The notes: generated by a model not told the origin, from the sequence alone. Numbered from the stretch's first letter, positions 1-7,366 are shown. The stretch: 11,286 bases of DNA from Collinsella aerofaciens (GCA_008671285.1 RPYR01000122.1:1-11286); one strand, 5' to 3'. A program made the numbers and translations.

Positions 1-53
1 AAAAGGGTGAGGGCGTGCGTTGGTCTATCATATGATGCCAATACGAGCGATTT

Positions 54-57
54 GGAG
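54..57 (+). promoter_or_regulatory. Ribosome binding site deciding the TTG start of the HNH gene
   Basis: GGAG sits five bases before the TTG at 63. There is no in-frame ATG upstream of the predicted membrane segment; the first in-frame ATG would remove about 70 residues, including that segment. The Shine-Dalgarno match therefore supports TTG initiation. A TATGAT at 31-36 could be a -10 box, but I see no convincing -35, so a promoter is not called. Confidence 0.5.
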
Positions 58-62
58 CAATC

Positions 63-818
63 TTGTTTATATACTTTCTTGTCGATAAATGGGGAAATCT
101 CGTCGCCGTCGATCTGCTTCCCTACATCGTTGCAGCCGTTGTCTCGATTGTTCTCATCTGCTGCGTCGTCTCTCTGGTGCGAAGAGTCCTGGCGAATCCC
201 TTTCACTACCCATACTTCGTCGAGCGGTTCGATGTCTCCGGCAGGCGCAACGTGAAGATCGACGACCTGATAGATCGCTTTATGCTCGAGCCCGCCAACT
301 GGGAAAAGATAGTCGCGGAGCGCTCCTACATCCAGGAGTGGAAGGCACAGCAGGAGGAATACCTGAAGACCTGCAGCCTGCGGAAGCGCCGGGAGCGGCA
401 ATACGCCGAGACACTCGACGACGCGCACGCGTTCCAGTTTGTCACGTGCCGTGAGCAGACACGCTACAGGCAGAGGAACTACGTGAAGACGTCCTACAAG
501 GTGTCCGTGGACGATAGCGTGATGGCCGTGAGCTGGGACTGGGTTGTGAACAGGCGAAACCGCCTCGCCGCCATTAACGACGAAGCGACGCTCAGGGATT
601 ACCATGCTCGCAACCAGCGGAAGCTGATGACTAAACAGCTGCGCGAGCAGATAGCGCGAAGGGACAACTACACCTGCCAGATGTGCGGGAAGTACATGCC
701 CGATGGTGTTGGATTGCACATCGACCATATCGTGCCGGTCGCTAGGGGCGGTAAGACCGTGCCGTCTAATCTGCAGGTGCTCTGCTCGAAGTGCAACGGG
801 CAGAAGGGCGCGAGGTAG
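63..818 (+). CDS. Membrane-anchored HNH endonuclease
   Basis: The protein has 251 residues. A hydrophobic stretch at about residues 18-39 (rich in I, V, A, L, C), followed by arginines, predicts one N-terminal membrane anchor with the rest in the cytoplasm. Residues 60-195 are charged, helical-looking and rich in R, K, E and Y, with no family I recognise. The C-terminal 55 residues are a classical HNH nuclease: C205xxC208, then H219-I-D221-H222 (the HIDHIVP core), a GG turn, N236 and C241xxC244. The cysteine pairs should bind the structural zinc, and H222 is the likely general base in the beta-beta-alpha-metal fold. The start is TTG with a good ribosome binding site. It lies beside an Mrr remnant and a Type ISP restriction-modification gene, so a defence role is plausible. 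The DNA target is unknown, and membrane anchoring of an HNH nuclease is not typical of restriction enzymes. Confidence 0.85.
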   Translation: MFIYFLVDKWGNLVAVDLLPYIVAAVVSIVLICCVVSLVRRVLANPFHYPYFVERFDVSGRRNVKIDDLIDRFMLEPANWEKIVAERSYIQEWKAQQEEYLKTCSLRKRRERQYAETLDDAHAFQFVTCREQTRYRQRNYVKTSYKVSVDDSVMAVSWDWVVNRRNRLAAINDEATLRDYHARNQRKLMTKQLREQIARRDNYTCQMCGKYMPDGVGLHIDHIVPVARGGKTVPSNLQVLCSKCNGQKGAR

Positions 819-829
819 CCGCTTGCTCG

Positions 830-1033
830 CTATTCTTCGAAGAAGTCCGTGTCCACGGCCTTGATTTCGTAAACCTGCCTTGTGCTCACGCCGACACCGT
901 AGTCGATCATGAGGCCGGCGAGCGCGGGGCCGTCGACGAGCACGACCGTCTGGCCGAGTAGACCTTCTGCATAGCGTCGTGCCTCCTTCGAGAACCGGGC
1001 AGTTGTGATAACCATCCGTCCCGCGGCGACACG
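830..1033 (-). pseudogene. C-terminal remnant of an Mrr-family restriction endonuclease
   Basis: About 68 codons survive. The translation runs from RVAAG through MVITTARFSKEARRYAEG, then VVLVDGPALAGLMIDYGVGV, and ends in YEIKAVDTDFFEE. This matches my knowledge of the end of Mrr-type endonucleases (a ...TTSxF(T/S)xxA..., ...LIDGxxLaxLMIxxxVGV... pattern ending near DxDYFEE). Everything upstream is missing, including the N-terminal winged helix and the catalytic D...QxK core. An in-frame TAG lies at 1034-1036, and the codons beyond it show no resemblance to the family. The ATG at 1013-1015 lies inside the conserved strand, so it is unlikely to be a true start. It is convergent with the HNH gene (11-base gap) and 70 bases downstream of the Type ISP gene on the same strand. 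I infer a dead relic left by replacement or deletion in a restriction-modification hotspot. No catalytic activity is possible from the fragment. Confidence 0.75.
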
Positions 1034-1103
1034 CTATCGGGCGATGTTCATCAACCCCAATATGCAACGTCGCTATCCGCGAATCATGAATCCCCTTCAG
1101 CTG

Positions 1104-4100
1104 TTACTTCACCTTCCATGCGGCGGGCCAGTCGGCAGGCTGGGCCTTCTCGTTCAGGGCTGGCAACTCGTTAACGATAGCGATGGTCTCCATCGACACG
1201 GTCACGACGCGCTCGACCAGGTCGACGATATAGCGCGGGTCGTCGCTGTAGTCGTTGGGGTCGTTGACGATGCCCGACGCCTTGTCCTTGCGGACCTGAT
1301 AGCGATCCATGAGCCAGCCGATGGCCGAGCGCCCATTAACGACGTACTCGTATGCCCCAAGCGGGATACCGCGCAGCGTCATGTTCTCGGCGACCTTGAG
1401 GACGGTCATGTCCTGGCCCTTGGGATGCCCCTCGTCCTTCTTGCACTTGCCGAATGCCATCTTGACCGTACGGCCAGGGTTCACCGAGTCACCGTCCTCG
1501 ACAATCGATGCCCATGGGTCAATTTCCTCGTAATCGAGATGAAGATGGGCGAGTTTTCGTCCCGCCTCCGAAAACCTGGCAAAGTCCGCAGCGAGCGGGA
1601 TGCGCGGCAGCTCTTTCTTGAGATTCGACTCGAAGCGTTTGCGATACTCAGGAGAGTGCAGGATGCCGTAGACGTAATAAAAGATATCGGTCTTGGTGAG
1701 CTCGATGCCTCCGTCCTTCTTGTAGCGGTTCGGAAACGCGTGCGGATAAGCATCACGGAAAACCTTAAGGGTTTCATCAGTGATGGCATCGTGGCGCGCA
1801 TAGGACCGTTCGACACAAGGCGCCTCATTACCATAAAGAGACGTCTGGTCACCAGAAGCAGCACGGCCATTTCCGCTGAAGAGATTCATCCCAACTTGCT
1901 TTTCTTCATACCAGAACAGAGGGAAACACTGATTTCCGCCATGAGCGGTCAGACTGGGAATCGAATCATAAATCAATGCGTAAAACGGCACCGCTTCATT
2001 TCCTTGAACCGTAATGACCAAATTATCCAAGCAACGGAAGGAGTCCTGCTGGTAGGTCATTTCGTTCATCACACGGTCGTAGTAAACCCATTGCTTACAG
2101 AACGGCCTATACGACCCCATTACGACCTCGTCACAGTTATAGACCAGCCGCTCTCCCTTCCTAGCAGCATCCTCCATACGCCGCGTCCAGCTGAAGCGGG
2201 TCGGATCATATTCAATTGCGCGCCCTTCGCCCTTCGCGGTTTGAATCTCAGCGTCCATGTTCGATAGCAGGCGCTCCATTTGTTCCTGCACTTTCGAACG
2301 AGAAAATCCCCACGCCCAAGGGTCGCGCTGCGTTTTAAGGCCCGCAGACCAGATGGTAAATAGACCGTAGGGGGGCTTCCTCTTCGTTACTCCCAGCGGT
2401 GCGAATTCATAAAACGAATCGTCTCGCTGATTCAGCCAGTCACCGTATCTGTCAGGCCTGATAATCGACCATTCCATGTCGCCATTGACCGCAAAATCGC
2501 GAATCAGATTCAACTTGTCCTCGCGGCTTAGATAGTCGCCAATATCGTGGTAGTGGATAACGCCACGCTCTTTAGAATCTGGATTCTTGACCAGCATGGT
2601 TATAGCGACACCGATTTTCGCGCCAGCATCAAACACCTTGCCACCCTCGCGCTTCCAATCTGAAGTGTTCTGGTTCCCCTTAAGGTTGAAGACATAGATG
2701 CTATTAAACTCCTCGACGAGCGAGCGACGAAACCCGTTGGACGAGGACCCGTCGACCCAGCCCCCGTTGCTAACGAAACAGACGATGCCCTTATCCTTGA
2801 TTCGGTCACTCGCCCACCTGAACGCTCGGATGTAAGAATCGTACAGGGAGTTTTTATTGGTCGCAGTTGTCTTCGCAACGTACGTCTGCGCGATGCGACT
2901 GTCGAGCGTCGGATACTTCTCGTTCTGGTTGTTGTCGTTGGCGCTCGTCTGGCCCACCGAGTATGGGGGGTTGCCCACAATCACCCGGATCGGGAGCGCG
3001 TTCTGGATGCGCACGCGGTCCGTGTTGTCGTAGAACACCTCATCGTCGAGCGTGTTCGACTCCTCGGTCATCTGGAACGTGTCGGTGAGCACCGCGCCCT
3101 CGAATGGCTGATAGCCGCCGCCCATGCGGGCATGGTAGGCGTACTCGATATTCACCGTCATGATGTAGTACGCGAGCAGCAGGATCTCGTTGGAGTGGAT
3201 CTCGCGGGTGTACTTGCGCTTGAGCTTCTCGTCGGGGATGAGGTCGCTCTCGATGAGGTGCGCCATGAACGAGCCCGTGCCCGCGAAGGGGTCCAGGATA
3301 TGCACGCGGTCGTCGGCAAGCGACTGGCCGAACTCGCGCTTGAGAACGCGGTCGGTCTCGCGGAGGATGTAGTCGATGATCTCGGTCGGGGTGTAGACGA
3401 CGCCCATCTTGTCCGAGGTCGCCTTGAACGCGACCTTGAAGAACTTCTCGTAGAGGTCGCGGATGAGCTGCTGGCGCGCCGCATCCGACTGGATGGCGGC
3501 AGCGCGGCGGCGCACGCTCGCATACACGTCGTCGAGGACCTCGGAATCCGATGCCTCCTCGATCTTATGCTCTTCGAGTGCGCCCAGGAAACGTTCGATG
3601 GCAACGGACACCGGGTTCGATTTCGCGAACTCAAAGTCCCCGAATAGGGCGTCGAACACCGGGACGGTGATGATGTGCTGGGCAATCATCTCGACCGCGT
3701 CCTGTTCGGTGATACTGGGGTTGAGGGAATCCTGGAGGCCGTGAAGGAACGTCTTGAAGCTGCCGGACACCTCGTCGTTCTCACGAACAAGTTTGCCGAT
3801 GCGCTCGATGTGGCGCTGGGCGATCTTCGCCACGTCCTCGGCCCACTCGTCCCAGTAGATGCGCGTGCCGCACTTCTTGACCAGTGTAGTCTTGACGGCC
3901 TTCTCCCAGCGCTCGACCGGGAAGAACGTAAGCCTCATCTGCACGCCCTGCGTGATCTCCGCCGCCTTCTGGCTCTCCTCCTCCTGCTTGAGCTTGAGGT
4001 CGCCGGCATCCCACCCCTTCTGGTTGGCAGATCCGGCAACCTTGTTCTTCTCGGCCTCCTGCTGGAGGGCGAGCGCGTTGACCTTTGCCTCGATTCGCTC

Positions 4101-6050
4101 GTCGTGCGAGCGGAGGGCCTGGAGGATGCTCCAGACGTTCGCGAACACCTTGCTGTCGTCGAGCGCCTCCTCCGGCGTCATGCCGGCGGGAACGAAAATG
4201 GGCAGGATGATGTAGCCGAAGTCCTTGCCCTCGGCGCGCCTCATGACGCGGCCGACGGCCTGGACGACGTCCACGGTCGAGTTCTTGGCATTGAAGAAGA
4301 TGACGGCGTCGAGGTTGGGCACGTCGATGCCCTCGGCGAGGCAGCGCGCGTTGGTGAGGATGCGGCACTCGTCCTCAGCGACGTCCCCTCCGAGCCAGGT
4401 GATGTTTCTCGTGCGCTGGTCGGACGGCATGTTGCCGTCGACATGGCGCAGCTCGCACTTGAGCGGGAGCTCCTCGTGCTCGTCTTCGGCAAACTTCTCG
4501 ACGATTTGCGAGAAGGCCTCCGTGATGGTCTTCGATGCATTGATGGTCGAGCAGAAGCCGACGGCGCGGTGTAGCGGCTTGCAATCGGTCACCATGGTCT
4601 CGACGTCATCGACGACGAGCATGCCACCGAGGCCGGTCGCGTCGTCGGGCGCACCCTCGCCGTGATCGACGAGGCCCTTCCAGCAGCCGATAATCTTGCC
4701 GATGTCCGAGGGCTCGAGGCTCATTGCGTTGACGCCCTGGTCGCTCTCCAGGGAGGGCAGGCGGTCCCCGATGGCATCCTCCTGGACGGTGAGGACGACG
4801 ACCTTGTAGTCGGTGAGCAGCTTCTGCTCCACGGCCTCGCCGAACTTGATCTGGTAGGCGGTGGGGCCGTAGATGGACTCGTCGTCCATGGAGGCGATGG
4901 TGTAGTCCTCCTCGGCGCCTTTGCGCTTGGCGGTCTCGCCGTAAATGCGCGGGGTCGCCGTCATGTACAGGCGCTTCTTGGCGGCAACGTTCTCGTTGAA
5001 GTGGATCTTCATGAAGGCTGAAGCCTCCGTCTTGGAGACGCCGGGGAGTGCGTTGCCGGTCGTGCGGTGGGCCTCGTCGCACACGACGGCATCGAACTCG
5101 GGCATGCCGAGCGCCTGCGCGTCATGGATGACGCCGATAGATTGGTAGGTCGAGAAGATGACGACCAGCCCGTCGGGGTTTGAGTGCCTGCAACGCCTGA
5201 ACGAGCGGTACAGGCTCTCGGGATTCGTCGTCGCGGGATACTCGAATGAATCGAGCGTCATCGGGATGACGTCGTCCTTGCGCGACGCCTTCGAGTCCGA
5301 GCAGACGACGAGCGAGGACATGGGCACGCGGCTCTGGCCCATCCACTCACGCATGGACTGTCCGACAAGAGAGATCGACGGCGCGCAGAAGAGGATTGTG
5401 CCGGCGGCGGAGCCGATCCAGTCCTCGACGAGGCGAAGGGACATGAGAGTCTTTCCCGTGCCGCATGCCATGATCGCCTTGCAGCGGTCAAACTCCGCCC
5501 ACTTCTCCTCGATTGCCGCGACCGCGCGCTCCTGATGAGGGCGGAGGTCGTAGGTCACCCGCTCGCCGGCGGGAACACCTTCGATAAACGGGGCCCAGTC
5601 GATATTGGAGGCCGCCATCTTGGCGGTATCGATGTACATGGATCCGCTGGCGTCGATTTGCTTCTGGAGGTTCTTTCCCGGACCCTTCGCCGTCGTCATG
5701 ACCATCAGGGAGTCGACGCCGTCGATAAATGCCGCATGGGCGAAGAACGAGTCGCAGATGCCCTTGGGAAGGTCCTTCTCGCCGTCATAGCACTTGCATT
5801 GGATCGCCCACCATTCCCCCACCTCGGCGGTCTGGGCCATGAGGTCGATTCCGTTGTCTTGGGTGTCGTGGACGGGACAATCATCCCATTCGAGTGCCTG
5901 GGCTATCGTCCCGACACGGGAGAAGAACAGCGCGTAGAAAGGGTCGTTCTTGAGATAGTAGACGCAGGCCGCCTCGTACTTGTCACCCTTCTCCTTGGTC
6001 GTTGCCGACCCGTTGACGATAGGGTCAAGGGCATCGTAGACGGTCTTCAT
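1104..6050 (-). CDS. Type ISP restriction-modification enzyme (single polypeptide)
   Basis: This 1648-residue protein carries, in order, every module of Type ISP enzymes such as LlaGI/LlaBIII. An Mrr-like nuclease spans about residues 15-150 (GID with D69, then Q84-C-K86). An SF2 helicase/translocase spans about 160-640, with Walker A ACGTGKT at 195-201, DEAH at 325-328, TATPR at 364-368, AEGIDVP near 572 and QAVGRVMRR at 597-605. A helical coupler spans about 640-860. An N6-adenine methyltransferase spans about 860-1170, with motif I DPFAGTG at 920-926 and motif IV NPPY at 1027-1030. A target-recognition domain fills the remainder. Length and order fit the family (about 1550-1650 residues) and all key motifs are intact. 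Such enzymes methylate one strand of an asymmetric site and cut after ATP-driven one-way translocation and collision. The ATG start has GAAGGAG (6058-6064) seven bases upstream. GC content drops from about 62% to about 50% over roughly 1620-2880, the recognition-domain part, suggesting a swapped segment. The DNA target cannot be read from sequence. Confidence 0.96.
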   Translation of the reverse strand: MKTVYDALDPIVNGSATTKEKGDKYEAACVYYLKNDPFYALFFSRVGTIAQALEWDDCPVHDTQDNGIDLMAQTAEVGEWWAIQCKCYDGEKDLPKGICDSFFAHAAFIDGVDSLMVMTTAKGPGKNLQKQIDASGSMYIDTAKMAASNIDWAPFIEGVPAGERVTYDLRPHQERAVAAIEEKWAEFDRCKAIMACGTGKTLMSLRLVEDWIGSAAGTILFCAPSISLVGQSMREWMGQSRVPMSSLVVCSDSKASRKDDVIPMTLDSFEYPATTNPESLYRSFRRCRHSNPDGLVVIFSTYQSIGVIHDAQALGMPEFDAVVCDEAHRTTGNALPGVSKTEASAFMKIHFNENVAAKKRLYMTATPRIYGETAKRKGAEEDYTIASMDDESIYGPTAYQIKFGEAVEQKLLTDYKVVVLTVQEDAIGDRLPSLESDQGVNAMSLEPSDIGKIIGCWKGLVDHGEGAPDDATGLGGMLVVDDVETMVTDCKPLHRAVGFCSTINASKTITEAFSQIVEKFAEDEHEELPLKCELRHVDGNMPSDQRTRNITWLGGDVAEDECRILTNARCLAEGIDVPNLDAVIFFNAKNSTVDVVQAVGRVMRRAEGKDFGYIILPIFVPAGMTPEEALDDSKVFANVWSILQALRSHDERIEAKVNALALQQEAEKNKVAGSANQKGWDAGDLKLKQEEESQKAAEITQGVQMRLTFFPVERWEKAVKTTLVKKCGTRIYWDEWAEDVAKIAQRHIERIGKLVRENDEVSGSFKTFLHGLQDSLNPSITEQDAVEMIAQHIITVPVFDALFGDFEFAKSNPVSVAIERFLGALEEHKIEEASDSEVLDDVYASVRRRAAAIQSDAARQQLIRDLYEKFFKVAFKATSDKMGVVYTPTEIIDYILRETDRVLKREFGQSLADDRVHILDPFAGTGSFMAHLIESDLIPDEKLKRKYTREIHSNEILLLAYYIMTVNIEYAYHARMGGGYQPFEGAVLTDTFQMTEESNTLDDEVFYDNTDRVRIQNALPIRVIVGNPPYSVGQTSANDNNQNEKYPTLDSRIAQTYVAKTTATNKNSLYDSYIRAFRWASDRIKDKGIVCFVSNGGWVDGSSSNGFRRSLVEEFNSIYVFNLKGNQNTSDWKREGGKVFDAGAKIGVAITMLVKNPDSKERGVIHYHDIGDYLSREDKLNLIRDFAVNGDMEWSIIRPDRYGDWLNQRDDSFYEFAPLGVTKRKPPYGLFTIWSAGLKTQRDPWAWGFSRSKVQEQMERLLSNMDAEIQTAKGEGRAIEYDPTRFSWTRRMEDAARKGERLVYNCDEVVMGSYRPFCKQWVYYDRVMNEMTYQQDSFRCLDNLVITVQGNEAVPFYALIYDSIPSLTAHGGNQCFPLFWYEEKQVGMNLFSGNGRAASGDQTSLYGNEAPCVERSYARHDAITDETLKVFRDAYPHAFPNRYKKDGGIELTKTDIFYYVYGILHSPEYRKRFESNLKKELPRIPLAADFARFSEAGRKLAHLHLDYEEIDPWASIVEDGDSVNPGRTVKMAFGKCKKDEGHPKGQDMTVLKVAENMTLRGIPLGAYEYVVNGRSAIGWLMDRYQVRKDKASGIVNDPNDYSDDPRYIVDLVERVVTVSMETIAIVNELPALNEKAQPADWPAAWKVK

Positions 6051-6084
6051 ATAGCGACTCCTTCGTTACAGCTCAGATGTCATC

Positions 6085-6112
6085 ATTTTAGATAAAGTCA
6101 TTTATCGGTTAA
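6085..6112 (-). promoter_or_regulatory. Predicted promoter of the Type ISP gene with palindromic spacer (operator candidate)
   Basis: Read on the minus strand, TTAACC (plus coordinates 6107-6112) and TAAAAT (6085-6090) form -35 and -10 boxes with a 16-base spacer. The spacer, 6091-6106, is a perfect inverted repeat, GATAAA-n4-TTTATC. Transcription would begin near 6078, leaving a leader of about 28 bases that contains the GAAGGAG ribosome binding site. A repressor bound to the palindrome would block RNA polymerase. No regulator is assigned; the small HTH protein encoded at 6998-7246 is one nearby candidate. Confidence 0.5.
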
Positions 6113-6167
6113 TGCTCATTTGAAGGCGAATCGGCGAAGAGAAATACAGTATTAGCAACCTCTCATC

Positions 6168-6190
6168 AAAAAGCCCGGCATAGCCGGGCT
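6168..6190 (-). terminator. Rho-independent terminator of the HTH / 262-aa operon
   Basis: A perfect 8-bp GC-rich stem (AGCCCGGC at 6172-6179 pairing with GCCGGGCT at 6183-6190, three-base loop) is followed on the minus strand by five T residues (6168-6172 read in reverse). It begins 29 bases after the stop codon of the 262-aa gene and ends upstream of the Type ISP promoter, so it separates the two minus-strand transcription units. The plus-strand side has no T run. Confidence 0.88.
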
Positions 6191-6219
6191 CAACTATATT
6201 CGAATGTCGATGATGATCA

Positions 6220-7008
6220 TTACGCAGTCGTGCAAACCGTTTTCTTTAAACAGTCAAACAGCTTGTCGACTTCTTCCGCTTTAGCGCCGAGACGCAGATA
6301 GTAGCTACGCAGCTCCTTTCCTGAATAAATCGACGACAGAATGGTCGCAAGTTTATTTAGACGACGCTCGTCGAGAAGCTCGTACAGCATGCTGACTTCT
6401 GTCTTGTCCCTCGAATAGCCCAGATACGACACTAGCAGGTTCTGAACCGAGCGATACTTATCCAAAGTCCTGTCTTTGTTGTTCGAGCCGTACAAATCAG
6501 CGCTATTCCAGGCTGACACCATTTGTTTCGCCGAAGCGAACTCGAACTCAGATCCCGTTGCAATCGCCTTCAACGTCGCTTCAACTGCAGCTTCATCTTG
6601 ATCCTTGCCGGTAACCCAGAGCCATTTCCCCTTCACGAACCAATCGTCAACAATTGCTTCTTGGTTCCTCGCTATCTTCTCAAGTCTTTTAGAGCTCTCC
6701 TCTTCAATCAGTTTCGGAGTATTCCTCACCCCCACACCCCGTCCCTCATTCCTCGAGCCCTCTTTCTTGCAGAGCAACAACCACTCTTCAGGGGTGACAG
6801 TCGTCTTGATATGGATGATGGGGGTGGGGGCATTGGCACCGTTCATAGAGTCCATCTTGGTCGTTAAGCCAGCATTTTCGACAAGCGCAGCACCGTTGGC
6901 GGTACGCTCGGCAGCGCCACACGCGTCAGTGACGTGCGCGGCGACGCCGCGCGTACCGCCAACGGGCAGCGCGGCGTCGAGGCATGCGGCGACCGGCTTA
7001 GCAGGCAT
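6220..7008 (-). CDS. Unrecognised 262-residue protein, second gene of the HTH operon
   Basis: I do not recognise the family. The start is the ATG at 7006-7008, with GGAGAG eight bases upstream; a longer reading frame exists but lacks this support. The gene overlaps the preceding HTH gene by 11 bases, so the two are translationally coupled. Residues 1-50 are an Ala/Gly/Thr-rich, probably disordered stretch encoded by very GC-rich DNA that forms a large inverted repeat (6879-6979). A short low-complexity linker (GRGVGVRN) lies near residues 89-96. Residues 98-262 are mostly helical-looking and charged, with a WFVKGKWLWVTG segment near 123-134 and a basic C-terminal half. There is no signal peptide or membrane segment and no catalytic motif I can name, so a soluble cytoplasmic protein is likely. 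A regulator or accessory gene of the element is possible but unproven. Internal ATGs at 6855 and 6846 would remove the GC-rich extension but lack ribosome binding sites. Confidence 0.7.
   Translation of the reverse strand: MPAKPVAACLDAALPVGGTRGVAAHVTDACGAAERTANGAALVENAGLTTKMDSMNGANAPTPIIHIKTTVTPEEWLLLCKKEGSRNEGRGVGVRNTPKLIEEESSKRLEKIARNQEAIVDDWFVKGKWLWVTGKDQDEAAVEATLKAIATGSEFEFASAKQMVSAWNSADLYGSNNKDRTLDKYRSVQNLLVSYLGYSRDKTEVSMLYELLDERRLNKLATILSSIYSGKELRSYYLRLGAKAEEVDKLFDCLKKTVCTTA
6879..6979. repeat. Nested inverted repeat inside the 262-aa coding region
   Basis: Two perfect 15-bp arms, CCGTTGGCGGTACGC (6893-6907) and its reverse complement (6951-6965), enclose 43 bases. That interior itself holds a GGC-n3-GCC hairpin (6910-6918), a CGTCA-n-TGACG palindrome (centred near 6928) and GCGGCG-n-CGCCGC (6938-6950). 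Outside the arms, GCGC (6885-6888 with 6969-6972) and CGAC/GTCG (6879-6882 with 6976-6979) also pair across small bulges. The pentamer GCAGC occurs directly on both sides (6887-6891 and 6966-6970). The structure corresponds to about residues 10-44 of the protein and stays in frame. It could be a palindromic insertion element, a structured mRNA segment near the 5' end, or a protein-binding site. Confidence 0.8.
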
Positions 7009-7246
7009 GGTTGCTGCTCTCCAGAGATGCCAGGTACTCAACCAGGTCGGCCTTATCGACACGCCAGGCTCGACCAATCTTGACCCCGCCAGCGGCTTTA
7101 AGAACCTCAATCGCCGTCGTCTTACAGACATGGAGAAGTACTGCGATGTCGCGAGCAGTTACGTAAGCGTGCGGGATTTTACCCAACGCGCGGCACCACT
7201 CCTTGCGCTTCACCACACCCATTTGATTTGCATTCATATCGTCCAT
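6998..7246 (-). CDS. Small excisionase-like helix-turn-helix DNA-binding protein
   Basis: An 82-residue protein. Residues 26-75 read as an HTH_17/excisionase-type (MerR-like winged helix) domain: a YVTARDIAVLLHV recognition start, KTTAIEVLKAAGG as the second helix, then an RAWRVDKADLVEYL wing and closing helix. The ATG at 7244-7246 is preceded by AGGGAG at five bases. It is the first gene of a two-gene unit, overlapping the 262-aa gene by 11 bases, and diverges from the 396-aa gene. Proteins of this type are either recombination-directionality factors for integrases or small transcription regulators. With no integrase in the window and an inverted repeat just upstream (7260-7285), a regulator of the divergent promoters is at least as likely. 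The family assignment is from pattern only. Confidence 0.8.
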   Translation of the reverse strand: MDDMNANQMGVVKRKEWCRALGKIPHAYVTARDIAVLLHVCKTTAIEVLKAAGGVKIGRAWRVDKADLVEYLASLESSNHAC

Positions 7247-7259
7247 TTGAACTCCCTTC

Positions 7260-7285
7260 GTTTATATCGAATGCAATTTATAAAC
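7260..7285. promoter_or_regulatory. Inverted repeat in the divergent intergenic region, operator candidate
   Basis: GTTTATA (7260-7266) and TATAAAC (7279-7285) are perfect inverted 7-mers separated by 12 bases. They lie between the Shine-Dalgarno of the small HTH gene (ending at about 7258) and the predicted promoter of the 396-aa gene. The AT-rich arms also contain TATAAA-like -10 sequences facing the HTH gene. A winged-helix protein binding here could control both directions. No binding data can be read from sequence. Confidence 0.4.
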
Positions 7286-7290
7286 TAGGC

Positions 7291-7319
7291 TTTACCTCGG
7301 CGGATGTCATATATAAGAT
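7291..7319 (+). promoter_or_regulatory. Predicted promoter of the 396-aa gene
   Basis: TTTACC (7291-7296) and TAAGAT (7314-7319) are separated by exactly 17 bases; each matches four of six consensus positions. This would give a leader of about 40 bases carrying AAGGAG at 7355-7360. The match is modest, and the AT-rich stretch TATATAAGAT allows alternatives. Confidence 0.35.
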
Positions 7320-7366
7320 GTGAATAGAACGGTATTGAATTATTTTCGGATAGTAAGGAGAGAACG

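Noticed and set aside
713..720. Extra copy of the ATTGCACA motif seen as tandem repeats near tRNA-Thr
   Set aside because: It is a single copy inside the HNH coding sequence, encoding part of the conserved LHID motif; an 8-mer match in 11 kb is likely chance.
833..844. Perfect 12-bp palindrome TTCTTCGAAGAA
   Set aside because: It is simply the coding sequence for Phe-Phe-Glu-Glu at the end of the Mrr remnant; there is no T run, so it is not a terminator.
1005..2267. Long plus-strand open frame (420 codons) antisense to the Type ISP gene
   Set aside because: It lies opposite a gene with all family motifs intact, shows no domain pattern or ribosome binding site, and is explained by the codon bias of GC-rich DNA.
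3675..4574. Plus-strand open frame (299 codons) antisense to the helicase and coupler part
   Set aside because: It is Leu/Val/Asp-rich translation of the complementary strand of a biased gene, with no start signal or recognisable motif.
6729..6761. G-quadruplex candidate on the minus strand
   Set aside because: There are three G runs close together but the fourth is about 12 bases away, and the sequence encodes a Gly/Arg linker; the evidence is too weak.
6879..6979. Integron attC site
   Set aside because: The arms run GTT...AAC rather than the RYYYAAC...GTTRRRY order required, and no integron integrase is present.
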